Source: Desulfobacteraceae bacterium
GTDB taxonomy: Bacteria > Desulfobacterota > Desulfobacteria > Desulfobacterales > RPRI01
Direction: 5' to 3'
DNA length: 36,106 nucleotides
NCBI GenBank assembly: GCA_003818505.1
Contig: RPRI01000039.1
Coordinates: forward strand, 1-36,106
A program made the translations under genes and the position numbers. Of the stretch, positions 24,901-32,815 are shown one piece after another (the first letter of the stretch is position 1; every line of letters starts with the position of its first letter). The notes under the pieces are model-generated. The model was given only the letters and a program-made list of their open reading frames with translations. It made no database searches and had not been told where the DNA came from.

Positions 24901-25947
24901 TCACTGACTACTGCCCCCCGACTCCTGACTTTTGACTTCAGCCTTCTGTCTTTCATACTCATCTCTTGCTTCCCGGAGAAGAAGTTCTTCGCAGTCGATA
25001 TTCCGCGGAGAAAAATGGAAAATGGTATACTGTTTTACATTTGCCTTTGCCGCTATATAACCGGCCTGCCTTGCAGTTAAATGAAACTTTTTTTCCGAAA
25101 GCTCCCTGTCTTTATTGAGAAAACTTGCTTCAATATAAAGATGATCCGAATTATTTGCGAATTCAATGATTTTATCCGGATTGGGTTTACCGAACGCAAC
25201 ATCCACAATATAGGTTATTTTCTGACCCGGAGTGATTAAGGCTATTTTTTTGGAGAGTTCTCTTAAGATAAAACTCCTGCCGGCAGTTTTGACTTTACCC
25301 GTACGGATTTCAAATTCCGAATCAGGATCCTGTCCGGTGAACAAGGCCTCCTTGAACTCTCTCAGCCATGGTCCGATTTCAAGTCCGAGGGAGGCAACAT
25401 TATCTTTTAATATATTGACGTGAAATCGCTCTTTCATGGAAAACCCCAGACAGGGTATTCCGTGATCAAGAATTATCGCAGATACGGCAAGGGCAGGTTC
25501 TTCGTGAAGAGTTCCGTTGAAAGTATTTACCATGGTTTCAGGATCCGGAGCGAACCTGTTTCTACACCGGTATGTTTTTGTTACAATCTCTTCGGGACCG
25601 ACCTGTGCAGCATGAATAGTCAGGTTATATTCATAATTTTGGACAAGATTCCAGGAATAACCGGCGAGCTTACCCTCGATATTTTTTAAAAATCCTTCAG
25701 GCCCGTAAATATAAAGATCCTTGTTTCGCCCGAGAAAAAGACGGAGCAGCCTGTCAAAACCTGAAAAATGATCCATGTGGGTGTGTGAAACAAAAACATG
25801 GCTGATTTTAAGGATGTCTCGTGAGGGAAGTGAATAAATGTCGCCGAGATCAAACAGGGTGGCCCGTTTTTCAAATAAAAAGGAGATAAATAGCCCCGGA
25901 TCGCCAAACGGGCCGTTTATTGTCCTTGGGTGAAAGAATGGACGCAT
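24901..25947 (-). CDS. RNase Z-like metallo-beta-lactamase-fold hydrolase
   Basis: This 348-residue protein has the zinc motif HTHMDH (55-60) in HVFVSHTHMDHFSGFDRLLR and the ending TIFHFSPRN. Both are typical of the RNase Z/ElaC branch of the metallo-beta-lactamase fold. It also has an ITYIVDVAFGKPNP strand where RNase Z proteins carry a metal ligand. The usual exosite arm of tRNase Z is not obvious, so tRNA 3' processing is possible but unproven. The last residues (QKAEVKSQESGGSSQ) derive from repeat-like DNA at the 3' end, which suggests that the stop was shifted by a repeat. Its ATG shares one base with the upstream gene's stop (TAATG). Confidence 0.82.
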   Translation of the reverse strand: MRPFFHPRTINGPFGDPGLFISFLFEKRATLFDLGDIYSLPSRDILKISHVFVSHTHMDHFSGFDRLLRLFLGRNKDLYIYGPEGFLKNIEGKLAGYSWNLVQNYEYNLTIHAAQVGPEEIVTKTYRCRNRFAPDPETMVNTFNGTLHEEPALAVSAIILDHGIPCLGFSMKERFHVNILKDNVASLGLEIGPWLREFKEALFTGQDPDSEFEIRTGKVKTAGRSFILRELSKKIALITPGQKITYIVDVAFGKPNPDKIIEFANNSDHLYIEASFLNKDRELSEKKFHLTARQAGYIAAKANVKQYTIFHFSPRNIDCEELLLREARDEYERQKAEVKSQESGGSSQ

Positions 25948-26369
25948 TATGCCGGTATAAATTTTGTGACCTGTCTGTTAACACAGGTATATATTTCTTC
26001 ATCCGAGCCGAAAATTTCAACAATATCCTTATGTTTTATGAGCTGCTCAATAATAAATGAGGTAACATAGAGGGATACTATATTGGGTTGGTCCAGGAGA
26101 TTGCGATAAGGAGCAACGACAAAATCAATATCGAAATCCTCGGACCTGGTAAGTTTTTCCAGGCATGTACGGATCTGCTCTTCAGAGCTGTTCTTATTGG
26201 TTGTTTCTATAAGATTGTTTTCAATCAGTTTCGTGGCAATAGCATTGGAAAGAGGTTCCAGACAATCTTTAATGCAATGTATCGCCTGCCTGCGCGCATA
26301 TTCTTTTGATGATTCGATTTTTGACAAAATACTTGCTTCCCGAGTGCTAGGCCGGAATACCTTAGCCAT
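25947..26369 (-). CDS. Conserved-looking protein of unknown function
   Basis: I do not recognise this 140-residue protein. It is largely helical by composition, with no signal peptide or membrane segment. It starts MAKVFRPSTREASILSKIES and contains a polar middle (IETTNKNSSEEQIRTCLEKL) and a more hydrophobic end (IVSLYVTSFIIEQLIKHKDI). AGGTGG precedes the ATG. It is translationally coupled to the RNase Z-like gene (TAATG overlap), so the two probably act together or are at least coexpressed. Confidence 0.75.
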   Translation of the reverse strand: MAKVFRPSTREASILSKIESSKEYARRQAIHCIKDCLEPLSNAIATKLIENNLIETTNKNSSEEQIRTCLEKLTRSEDFDIDFVVAPYRNLLDQPNIVSLYVTSFIIEQLIKHKDIVEIFGSDEEIYTCVNRQVTKFIPA

Positions 26370-26459
26370 CTGTTTCCACCTTTATGTGTTTTGTTAAAAT
26401 TTATATTTTGTAAATCTGATACTGTCGTAAAAATTAAGAATTTGCTTTCAGGAGGCAAA

Positions 26460-26567
26460 GTAAAAAGTTCATTATGCAAGGCGCACAAATCTTGAGGAAT
26501 GAAGCGTACTTACTGGTACGCTGCAATGACGAAAGATGAAGTGCAACACAGCAGAATGACTTTTTAC
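26460..26567. repeat. 108-bp MITE-like repeat, copy B
   Basis: The element begins GTAAAAAGTTCATTATGC and ends GCAGAATGACTTTTTAC, and has the same length as copy A (23440-23547). The central hairpin is GCGTAC-TTACTG-GTACGC, with a longer stem than in copy A. It lies between recJ and the small unknown gene, both on the minus strand. Confidence 0.75.
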
Positions 26568-26616
26568 TAAACTGTCAATTATAATAATTGCTGACTATCC
26601 GGATTGCAAGGAAAAT

Positions 26617-28332
26617 TTATATGTTTTCAATAACAAGCTGAATCGATTTGTTACCGTTCCACCGGTTCCATCGCAGCCTGAATGCCATTTCCTCAAAATG
26701 CATATTTTCTTCAAGATCCTGATCAAAATTAAAATGTATGGCGTTATAGATTTTATCTTCAAGGCCAAAAGACTGGCTTAAAATCATCCGCCTGTGGTTT
26801 TCGCCCACAATTTCTGAAGAAACCACTGTTACATTGCGGGCGAGAAAAACAGGCTCTGGATTTCCCGCACCGAAAGGTTTCAGGGCTTCAATCTCGTCGA
26901 CAAGATTTGCATCGATATCATTAAATCCGATTTCATGGTCAATAGAGATAAATGTCAAAGAGTCTTCCGGAAGTGACATTTTCATAACCTGATTTTCAAA
27001 TTCATTCTTAAACAAACCGAGATTTTCCGTTTTAATACTTAACCCTGCGGCCATTGAATGGCCGCCGAAGCCTTCAAGCACTTTTGAGCATGATTTAAGC
27101 CCTTCATAAAGATTAAAAGATGGAATACTTCTTCCCGATCCTTTTGCAAAACCATCTTTTTCCGCAAAAATTATGACAGGGCAGCAAAACCTCTCAACTA
27201 TCTTTGATGCGACTATGCCTAAAACGCCTTCATGCCAGCTCTGGCGGGAGAGAACAATTGATCCATGCCTGAGAGTATCAGGATTATTATCAATATATTC
27301 AAGGATGTCTTTCACAATCATTTTTTCAATGTTCTGCCTTTTCGCGTTCATCATATTCATTTGCCGGGCAATTTTACCTGCCGCGCCCGGATCATCCGAT
27401 AAAAGCAGTTCAACGGCTTCTTTGGCATGATCGATCCTTCCAAGCGCATTAATGCGGGGGGCAAGCCTGAAGGCAATGTCTTCCGAATCGAAAGGATATT
27501 TGTTCGAACCAGTTTCTTTTATAAGGGCGCTTATTCCGATTCTACTGCCGGAATTTATCAGATCAAGTCCTGTTTTTGTAAAAATCCGGTTTTCTCCTTT
27601 AAGAGGAACCATGTCTGCTACAGTGCCCAGAGCGATGAGATCGCAAAGATTTTTCAGATTCGGTTCAGGATGGCTTTCCCAGAAATGCCTGTCACGAAGA
27701 TATTTCCGCAGGCAGATAACGAGGGAAAAAGCGACCCCGACTCCGGCAAGATCATAAAAACCGGAATTGCAGTCGGAACGCTTCGGGTTTATTATTGCAA
27801 CAGCCTCCGGAAGTTTTTCCGGAACCATGTGATGGTCGGTTATCACCGTGTCTATTCCTGCATCAAGAGCTGCTTTCACGGCCTCGTGACTGCTTGATCC
27901 GCAGTCAACGGTGATGATCAGGTTTATCCTGCCCGGGACGGCCACTCCTGTTATGTGGCTTTTCTGAAGGCCGTATCCTTCTTTTGTTCTGTGGGGGATA
28001 TAATAAGATGCATCGGCCCCGGTATGCCTTAAAAACTCCATAAGGAGTGCGGTTGAGGTTACCCCGTCCACATCGTAATCCCCGAATACGAGTATCTTCT
28101 CATGGTATTTAATTGCTTTATATATCCGGTTGACTGCTGTATCCATGTCTTTCATGGAAAATGGATGCCGTATGTTGTCTATCGAGATATTCAGGAAATC
28201 ATGGGCGTCCTTTGGAGAAAAAATTCCGCGGTTTACCAGTAATGATGCAATAAGAGGGCTGCAATTTACGGCTTTGGAGATATTTTCGACAAGTTTTTTG
28301 TCCGGATTGAGAATGCGCCATTTTCGTTTCAT
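26617..28332 (-). CDS. recJ: Single-stranded-DNA-specific exonuclease RecJ
   Basis: This is a RecJ of 571 residues from the ATG at 28332. DHH-family motifs are present: ILVFGDYDVDGVTSTALLME, LIITVDCGSS, VITDHHMVPE and a later GTVADMVPL. The DHHA1 domain contains GFGGHSMAAGLSI, and the C-terminal OB region ends with NRWNGNKSIQLVIENI. RecJ degrades 5' ends of single-stranded DNA in recombination and mismatch repair. The frame is open further upstream into a BRO-N pseudogene, with a TTG at 28398. The extra residues do not look like RecJ, so I use 28332, where the protein starts MKRKWRILNP. Confidence 0.95.
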   Translation of the reverse strand: MKRKWRILNPDKKLVENISKAVNCSPLIASLLVNRGIFSPKDAHDFLNISIDNIRHPFSMKDMDTAVNRIYKAIKYHEKILVFGDYDVDGVTSTALLMEFLRHTGADASYYIPHRTKEGYGLQKSHITGVAVPGRINLIITVDCGSSSHEAVKAALDAGIDTVITDHHMVPEKLPEAVAIINPKRSDCNSGFYDLAGVGVAFSLVICLRKYLRDRHFWESHPEPNLKNLCDLIALGTVADMVPLKGENRIFTKTGLDLINSGSRIGISALIKETGSNKYPFDSEDIAFRLAPRINALGRIDHAKEAVELLLSDDPGAAGKIARQMNMMNAKRQNIEKMIVKDILEYIDNNPDTLRHGSIVLSRQSWHEGVLGIVASKIVERFCCPVIIFAEKDGFAKGSGRSIPSFNLYEGLKSCSKVLEGFGGHSMAAGLSIKTENLGLFKNEFENQVMKMSLPEDSLTFISIDHEIGFNDIDANLVDEIEALKPFGAGNPEPVFLARNVTVVSSEIVGENHRRMILSQSFGLEDKIYNAIHFNFDQDLEENMHFEEMAFRLRWNRWNGNKSIQLVIENI

Positions 28333-28431
28333 TGAGACTGCATATACTCTAATATGCGGATTCCAACAATAGGAAATACAATTATCGGTTCTTCTCAAAT
28401 TCAGCCGAACTCTGATCGTATTGCATAGGGA

Positions 28432-28629
28432 TACCCGTTCATAACCGACCTTGGCCAGCCAGCGTTTTCAAGGCTCGGCCTTGGATGAAGGAATAGATTG
28501 GATGATGCGGAAAACGCCTGCGGTATTGGCACAACACAACATGCGTTGACCGCCACCGGCGGTTTCTATCGAAAGGGTATGTACAATTTGTACCCACTCT
28601 TTACCGAGTTCAGGATCACGCTGCGGCAT
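28432..28629 (-). pseudogene. BRO-N (phage antirepressor-like) gene, second half of the domain
   Basis: Read on the minus strand, 28629-28468 gives MPQRDPELGKEWVQIVHTLS, IETAGGGQRMLCCANTAGVF and RIIQSIPSSKAEP, then a TGA. Past the stop the same frame continues KRWLAKVGYERV. To me this is the second half of the BRO family N-terminal domain, where relatives read QSIPSPKAEPFKRWLAKVGY. The stop replaces the expected Phe, and the first half of the domain is missing. Homology ends at 28432, and the frame then runs into the recJ upstream region. The missing first half is found at 34512-34616 on the other strand. Confidence 0.7.
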
Positions 28630-28665
28630 TCATGTTTGCTTTAAAATCCATGAAGCATTCACTTT

Positions 28666-29115
28666 TTACTTCTCTCTGCTAAATTTTGCTTTGAGCTTAA
28701 GCAAAGAATCCTGCAGAGGTGGTCGCAGAAGGTTTTTGTGTGTTGTAATTAGGTTGTCCTCTTCAGCCTCGAACAGACAATTAACGATATCATCAATTAA
28801 TTTAGCGTCAAGACTTCCCTCGACACTTATATCTTTATTCGTGTCGATAACTTTTGGCCGAAATTCATATATTTCGTGCAACTGAACCCATGTATCCAAT
28901 TTAAAAAACGTTTTGTTTCCTGGAATAAAGAACAAACTCTGTTTTTTGATACATCCGGGTGTTGAAGGCCTGTTTTTCTTTTGGGAGGTGGCTTTTACGA
29001 AAAGATAGGGGTCTTTTTTATCGGGTGTATTTAAAAGAATGAGATATTTTTTGCCGATGAAACCGTTTTTGAAAACAAGCTGTCTGTGATGATAGATAGC
29101 TCCCCGGATTTGCAA
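28666..29115 (-). CDS. Putative toxin partner of the Panacea-domain gene
   Basis: This 149-residue soluble protein starts MQIRGAIYHHRQLVFKNGFI, followed by GKKYLILLNTPDKKDPYLF, a Lys-rich loop, SLFFIPGNKTFFKLDTWVQL and a polar helical tail. The strand pattern (YLILLN, FFIPG, TWVQLHEIYEF) recalls PemK/MazF-like small beta-barrel RNases, but I cannot confirm it. The start is TTG at 29115, immediately after the preceding TGA, with CGGAG 9 bases upstream. This abutting arrangement with a Panacea gene is the main reason to propose a toxin role. Panacea antitoxins are known to pair with many unrelated toxins. Confidence 0.65.
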   Translation of the reverse strand: MQIRGAIYHHRQLVFKNGFIGKKYLILLNTPDKKDPYLFVKATSQKKNRPSTPGCIKKQSLFFIPGNKTFFKLDTWVQLHEIYEFRPKVIDTNKDISVEGSLDAKLIDDIVNCLFEAEEDNLITTHKNLLRPPLQDSLLKLKAKFSREK

Positions 29116-29676
29116 TCAGCTTGCTCCGAATATGCTGTACATCTCTGAGCGTTCTTGCAGCCGTTCCTTGGCCTCATCATGAGGAAGGCTTGCGATATCG
29201 CTGTCAATGGCAAGCATATAATCGATCTTTTGAAACTTACCCTTCTCTTTGATGGTTTTGTCCCACGGCTCATTTTCTAAATGGGAGGACTCGACCATGG
29301 CATCAGCCTTGGCATCTTTGAAAATAAAAGAGATATCCTCTAAACATTTCATTTCACGTTTAGAAAAATACTGGTTGTTGAATTTCCTTTTAGACCGGAC
29401 CTGCTGAAATTCTCCTTCTTTTGAAAGATCGTGAACAGAGTCTTTCATATCCGGCTTCATATTGCCGGTGAGTTCTTCAAAAAGATCTTTGGGAACCGGT
29501 CCCATATCCCATGCAAAATAGTCCAGCCCCGTGACGGATCTGCCCGTCTGCTTAAAGTGTGTAAAGTCTAAAAAATATAGAAGTTTCAGCAACTTTGTTT
29601 TGCCGCAACAATTTGTATGATCGGCAAAATAAATAATTGTATTTATTAGCTTTTCTCTGTGATGTGTTATAATCAT
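29116..29676 (-). CDS. Panacea-domain (DUF4065/SocA-like) protein, putative antitoxin
   Basis: This 186-residue protein has the family pattern KTKLLKLLYFLDFTHFKQTG, RSVTGLDYFAWDMGPVPKDL and a later SHLENEPWDKTIKEKG. The Panacea domain (formerly DUF4065) is an antitoxin module that can neutralise many toxin types, and related SocA is a proteolysis adaptor in Caulobacter. The gene comes first in a two-gene unit with a putative toxin. Upstream, -35 TTGACT and -10 GATAAT place transcription at about the A of this ATG, and no Shine-Dalgarno is seen at a normal distance. It may be translated from a leaderless message. Confidence 0.8.
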   Translation of the reverse strand: MIITHHREKLINTIIYFADHTNCCGKTKLLKLLYFLDFTHFKQTGRSVTGLDYFAWDMGPVPKDLFEELTGNMKPDMKDSVHDLSKEGEFQQVRSKRKFNNQYFSKREMKCLEDISFIFKDAKADAMVESSHLENEPWDKTIKEKGKFQKIDYMLAIDSDIASLPHDEAKERLQERSEMYSIFGAS

Positions 29677-29682
29677 GGTAAC

Positions 29683-29711
29683 ATTATCAGTCTCCAGGCT
29701 AAAAAAGTCAA
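29683..29711 (-). promoter_or_regulatory. Promoter of the Panacea/toxin pair
   Basis: On the minus strand TTGACT (29711-29706) and GATAAT (29688-29683) are 17 bases apart. The start point would fall near 29676, the first base of the ATG. The remaining upstream space to 29975 (about 260 bases) has no gene that I can see. It holds a possible TTGACA at 29874-29879 for the plus-strand phosphatase gene. Confidence 0.55.
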
Positions 29712-29974
29712 GGCAAAGTATTGGTAAGCTTGGGATGCTCTGGTGAAGATGGGGACGCAGTGCTTTGTCAGAAAATGACGGGTTACGAGGTTAGAGAGGT
29801 GACTGGACAAAGGAATTGAATACTGGATAATAATAACATACTGAATAAATACTATTATTTACCATGCGAAGTCTTGACATTAAATTATTTCTGTTATGTG
29901 TATAACTTTGTGTTATTATAATAAGCGAGTATGCACTTTATGATATTTACTTCAACCGGACAGAAGAGGAAAAG

Positions 29975-30532
29975 TTGAAGAACTTTATGATGATGCTCAA
30001 TAAACCATTCTCCCGCAGTTATTGGGTTATCCCCGGCCGGTTCTTGGCGGGCTATTATCCTGGAGATCAGCACAGGGAAACGATGGATGAGAAGATGCAG
30101 GGTCTTCTGATCTGTGGCATCCGGTACGTCATCAATCTCATGGAGCCCGATGAGTTGGATCACGAGGGGTTGCCTTTCGTGGATTATGCGCCGGTTATGA
30201 AAAGCCTTTCCAATGATGGATCACTTATATCTTGCCGCCGCATGCCCATCCGGAATCTTGGGCTTCCTTCCAGGGATTTCATGGTACAAATCCTCGATTG
30301 CATCGACGATACCTTGGGGATGAATCGATCTGTTTATGTCCACTGCTGGGGAGGCCAGGGACGGACGGGGACCGTTGTAGGCTGCTGGCTGGTCCGCCAC
30401 GGCATCGCAGAAAGTGAAAGTGTTTTGGATAAAATAAGAGAACTTCGCCGTTTCGATCCCAAGGCAGACAACCCATCTCCCATGATGCCTGATCAGGTCC
30501 GAATGGTTCTCTCCTGGGGAAAAGGACAATGA
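29975..30532 (+). CDS. Dual-specificity/tyrosine phosphatase-like protein
   Basis: This 185-residue protein has an intact Cys-based phosphatase loop, HCWGGQGRTGTVVG (C-x5-R), and the conserved lead-in LNKPFSRSYWVIPGRFLAGY. RMPIRNLGLPSRDFMVQILD carries the region of the general acid. Relatives of this subtype occur fused to, or directly upstream of, an ADP-ribosylglycohydrolase, and here the remains of such a gene overlap the stop codon. The start is TTG at 29975 after GAGG; the ATG at 29987 is an alternative. The substrate is unknown, and the pairing suggests a role in ADP-ribose or nucleotide signalling. Confidence 0.85.
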   Translation: MKNFMMMLNKPFSRSYWVIPGRFLAGYYPGDQHRETMDEKMQGLLICGIRYVINLMEPDELDHEGLPFVDYAPVMKSLSNDGSLISCRRMPIRNLGLPSRDFMVQILDCIDDTLGMNRSVYVHCWGGQGRTGTVVGCWLVRHGIAESESVLDKIRELRRFDPKADNPSPMMPDQVRMVLSWGKGQ

Positions 30533-30660
30533 TAGCCGAAATGGCGATAAGCGCGGAAAGACTCGAACGATTCCAGGATTGTCTTCTGGGCTGACCGTTG
30601 GTGATGCACTGAGAAAAAAATTGGAGTTCAAACCATCAGGAAGATTTGATCCATCAAGAA
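30529..30660 (+). pseudogene. ADP-ribosylglycohydrolase remnant, frameshifted and truncated
   Basis: An ATG at 30529 overlaps the phosphatase stop (ATGA) and reads MIAEMAISAERLERFQDCLL before a TGA at 30592. Shifting one base, the text continues LTVGDALRKKLEFKPSGRFD. Together this matches the start of ADP-ribosylglycohydrolases, whose N-termini read RFxGCLLGLAVGDALGTTLE and FKPPG. One base is lost at the GGC-TGA junction. The rest of the gene, about 250 residues including the metal-binding residues, is gone and an EEP gene starts at 30675. Confidence 0.72.
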
Positions 30661-30674
30661 GGGGAGAGATACGC

Positions 30675-31475
30675 ATGGCGATGAAAACCAGAATAATCCA
30701 GTGGAATATCTCATTTAACTGCACTGCCAATAAGATCGCAGATTATATTTCGCAAAGCATTTCGGGGCCGACAATTGTTAATTTGCAGGAAGTTACAGAA
30801 AAAGCTTATCGTGAAATTTCATCAATACTGATGACATCCGATAAAGCATACAGTATTGATCTGCGCAGACCCGGCAGATATGAAGGTAAGAATCGAACAA
30901 TGGGGGTTGCTACTTTCGTGTTCGGAGGAAAAATTGCACATTACGACCTGATTTATCGCAGCGTTTTCCCAGAGAGGACTTTGTTTTCTACGATTCAATT
31001 TAAAAAAAGAAAAATATCAGTACTCAATTTTCATTCACTTACCGGCGTGGACTATAAAAAAGCAAAGTCCAGCAACTTCGCATCTATCGCAGACTTTATT
31101 GCAGAAAAAGGGCAAAAACTAGATTTTTTTACCTGTGATGCCAATGAACCAAAGACCGATGCACTTGACGATGACGAAGTCGAATTTGCGGATAATCGAG
31201 ACAAAGGATATAATGCAAGCCTGATATTCGGCAAAAATAAAGTTCATGCATTGCGTGACGCTTACAAAATTCATATTCAAAAATCGAAACTCCCTATACG
31301 GACCAATCCTTTGGCTACATCCCATGTGAACGGCGGGAGCCATAGGCGGTATGATTTCATTTATTGCTCCAAAGAATGGGATGTTCAGCATGTTAGCTAC
31401 CCCTACAAAGAATCAGTCAGCGCATCGAGTGATCATTCAATAGTTATCGGGGATTTTTTACTTGATGCTGTTTAA
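30675..31475 (+). CDS. Endonuclease/exonuclease/phosphatase (EEP) family protein 1
   Basis: This 266-residue protein has the EEP fold motifs in order: RIIQWNISF, the metal-binding Glu in IVNLQEV, an HSLTG segment, FFTCDANEPK (Asp and Asn of the active site), RRYDFIYCSKEW and the final SSDHSIVIGDF. All catalytic positions appear intact, so it should be an active Mg2+-dependent phosphoesterase acting on DNA, RNA or a small phosphate ester. The frame is open back to 30579, but that part is the ADP-ribosylglycohydrolase remnant. The ATG at 30675 with GGGGAGAG upstream is the proper start. There is no signal peptide, so it is cytoplasmic. Confidence 0.86.
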   Translation: MAMKTRIIQWNISFNCTANKIADYISQSISGPTIVNLQEVTEKAYREISSILMTSDKAYSIDLRRPGRYEGKNRTMGVATFVFGGKIAHYDLIYRSVFPERTLFSTIQFKKRKISVLNFHSLTGVDYKKAKSSNFASIADFIAEKGQKLDFFTCDANEPKTDALDDDEVEFADNRDKGYNASLIFGKNKVHALRDAYKIHIQKSKLPIRTNPLATSHVNGGSHRRYDFIYCSKEWDVQHVSYPYKESVSASSDHSIVIGDFLLDAV

Positions 31476-31541
31476 CATCTCATTAATTAAATTAATGCAA
31501 AATGGAGTAAATGTTTTGATTACTCTGATTATATGTGAAGC

Positions 31542-32237
31542 ATGAAAATTCTCACTTGGAATATCAATCATCGAAGTAACAACCATTCACTTCAATATGC
31601 AATTGAGCAAGAAAAAGCTTATTTAATTTTCCTTCAAGAGTGCTTTCATCCATTGACATATTTTACAAAACAAGAATTCAACAAATGCAGTGCTAAATAT
31701 TCATGGGAACCGACAACTAATGGCTGGGGTAATTTTATCCTAAGCAAAAACGAGACTATTTCAGAAATTTCATTTGATCATGAATTTAAGGGTAGAATAT
31801 TGGTTTCAAAAGTCATCACGCTCACTTTTGGCGAAATGACCTTGATAAATTTTCACACACCTATCACGGGTCAATATTCAAGGTTTAATCTTGAGAAAAT
31901 GTTTCAAATTACTAGAAAACATATTCTAAAAGGAAATACCATTATCTGTGGTGATTTGAATTTTGGTGAGTGCTTTGACAAAAATGGAAATACCGAATGT
32001 GCAGACATTCTCAACAAAATTATTACAGACTATAATATCATTGACTGTTACAGGAAATTTAATACGGGAATAGGCCAAACCTTCAGACCCAACCGTAATC
32101 CAAATTCGTTAATATGTATCGACTATATTTTTGTTACAAAAGATTTGGAGAACAGGGTAAGGAGTTGTCAGATTGTCGTCAATGACCAGATAAAACAAAT
32201 GAGTGACCATAATCCATTAGTGGCAGTGATCGAATAA
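31542..32237 (+). CDS. Endonuclease/exonuclease/phosphatase (EEP) family protein 2
   Basis: This 231-residue protein has a complete EEP set: KILTWNINHRS, YLIFLQECFHP, INFHTPITGQ, TIICGDLNFGE, CIDYIFVTKD and KQMSDHNPLVAV. It is clearly a different subfamily from the EEP gene just upstream, with little similarity outside the motifs. The gene is distinctly AT-rich compared with the housekeeping genes, a sign of separate acquisition. There is no strong Shine-Dalgarno before the ATG. It is followed after 6 bases by a small unknown gene that may be cotranscribed. Confidence 0.85.
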   Translation: MKILTWNINHRSNNHSLQYAIEQEKAYLIFLQECFHPLTYFTKQEFNKCSAKYSWEPTTNGWGNFILSKNETISEISFDHEFKGRILVSKVITLTFGEMTLINFHTPITGQYSRFNLEKMFQITRKHILKGNTIICGDLNFGECFDKNGNTECADILNKIITDYNIIDCYRKFNTGIGQTFRPNRNPNSLICIDYIFVTKDLENRVRSCQIVVNDQIKQMSDHNPLVAVIE

Positions 32238-32243
32238 GTTTTT

Positions 32244-32567
32244 ATGACAGACGAAGAAATTAACACATATATTTCGAAGGTTTTTTGGCGAACCAGTGTA
32301 GATGGATCACATCAATACACTTTGAGTTCATGGACACCTGACTTAAGCGAGGCGTTTAATAAGTTTGTCGTGCATATAAGGCGGCATGGATACATTGAAA
32401 AATTCACTGGAAGAGAATACACCTATTTTGATGTTGTTGATTATCAGTACTGGAGCATGGGCGCGCCTCTTGAGGAAACAATTTTGATCAACCGAGCAAA
32501 ACTGAAAATAAAGAACGTCCATAAAAATGATTCGGACGCTGTCGTCATACAGAATAGAGAAAGGTGA
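32244..32567 (+). CDS. Small unknown protein after EEP 2
   Basis: This 107-residue soluble protein was not recognised. It contains the aromatic-rich segments ISKVFWRTSVDGSHQYTLSS and YTYFDVVDYQYWSMGAPLEE and ends with basic and polar residues. It begins 6 bases after the EEP 2 stop, so it probably shares its transcript. A role as an accessory or immunity partner of EEP 2 is possible but has no direct support. Confidence 0.65.
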   Translation: MTDEEINTYISKVFWRTSVDGSHQYTLSSWTPDLSEAFNKFVVHIRRHGYIEKFTGREYTYFDVVDYQYWSMGAPLEETILINRAKLKIKNVHKNDSDAVVIQNRER

Positions 32568-32706
32568 TAGTGTTCTATGGATTCGGTATCACAGGCAGAG
32601 ACCAAAGTTCAAATGTTAATCCCGCGGCGCTTGTATAATTACCGATAATGTATGTATCTAAAATATCTTGATATTATGAATAAAAGATGTGATAGAAAGG
32701 AATTAA

Positions 32707-32735
32707 TTGACAATTACTTTAGATAAATCTATCGT
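32707..32735 (+). promoter_or_regulatory. Promoter candidate for the nuclease gene at 32816
   Basis: TTGACA (32707-32712) is followed after 17 bases by TATCGT (32730-32735), a partial -10. The -10 overlaps a palindrome TCGTTTT-TT-AAAACGA (32731-32746) that could be an operator. The AT-rich gap 32568-32815 contains nothing else that I can name. Confidence 0.45.
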
Positions 32736-32815
32736 TTTTTAAAACGAAACATATATAATTATTATTGGAAATACATATTAGGTATATTTATAATTGTTAG
32801 CGGGCAATAATTGAA

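Noticed and set aside
28333-28398. Upstream TTG start for RecJ
   Set aside because: The added residues come from DNA next to a BRO-N pseudogene and do not resemble RecJ; the ATG at 28332 gives the expected N-terminus.
30579-30674. N-terminal extension of EEP 1 from 30579
   Set aside because: These codons are the frameshifted ADP-ribosylglycohydrolase remnant; the ATG at 30675 has a strong Shine-Dalgarno and starts the EEP fold directly.
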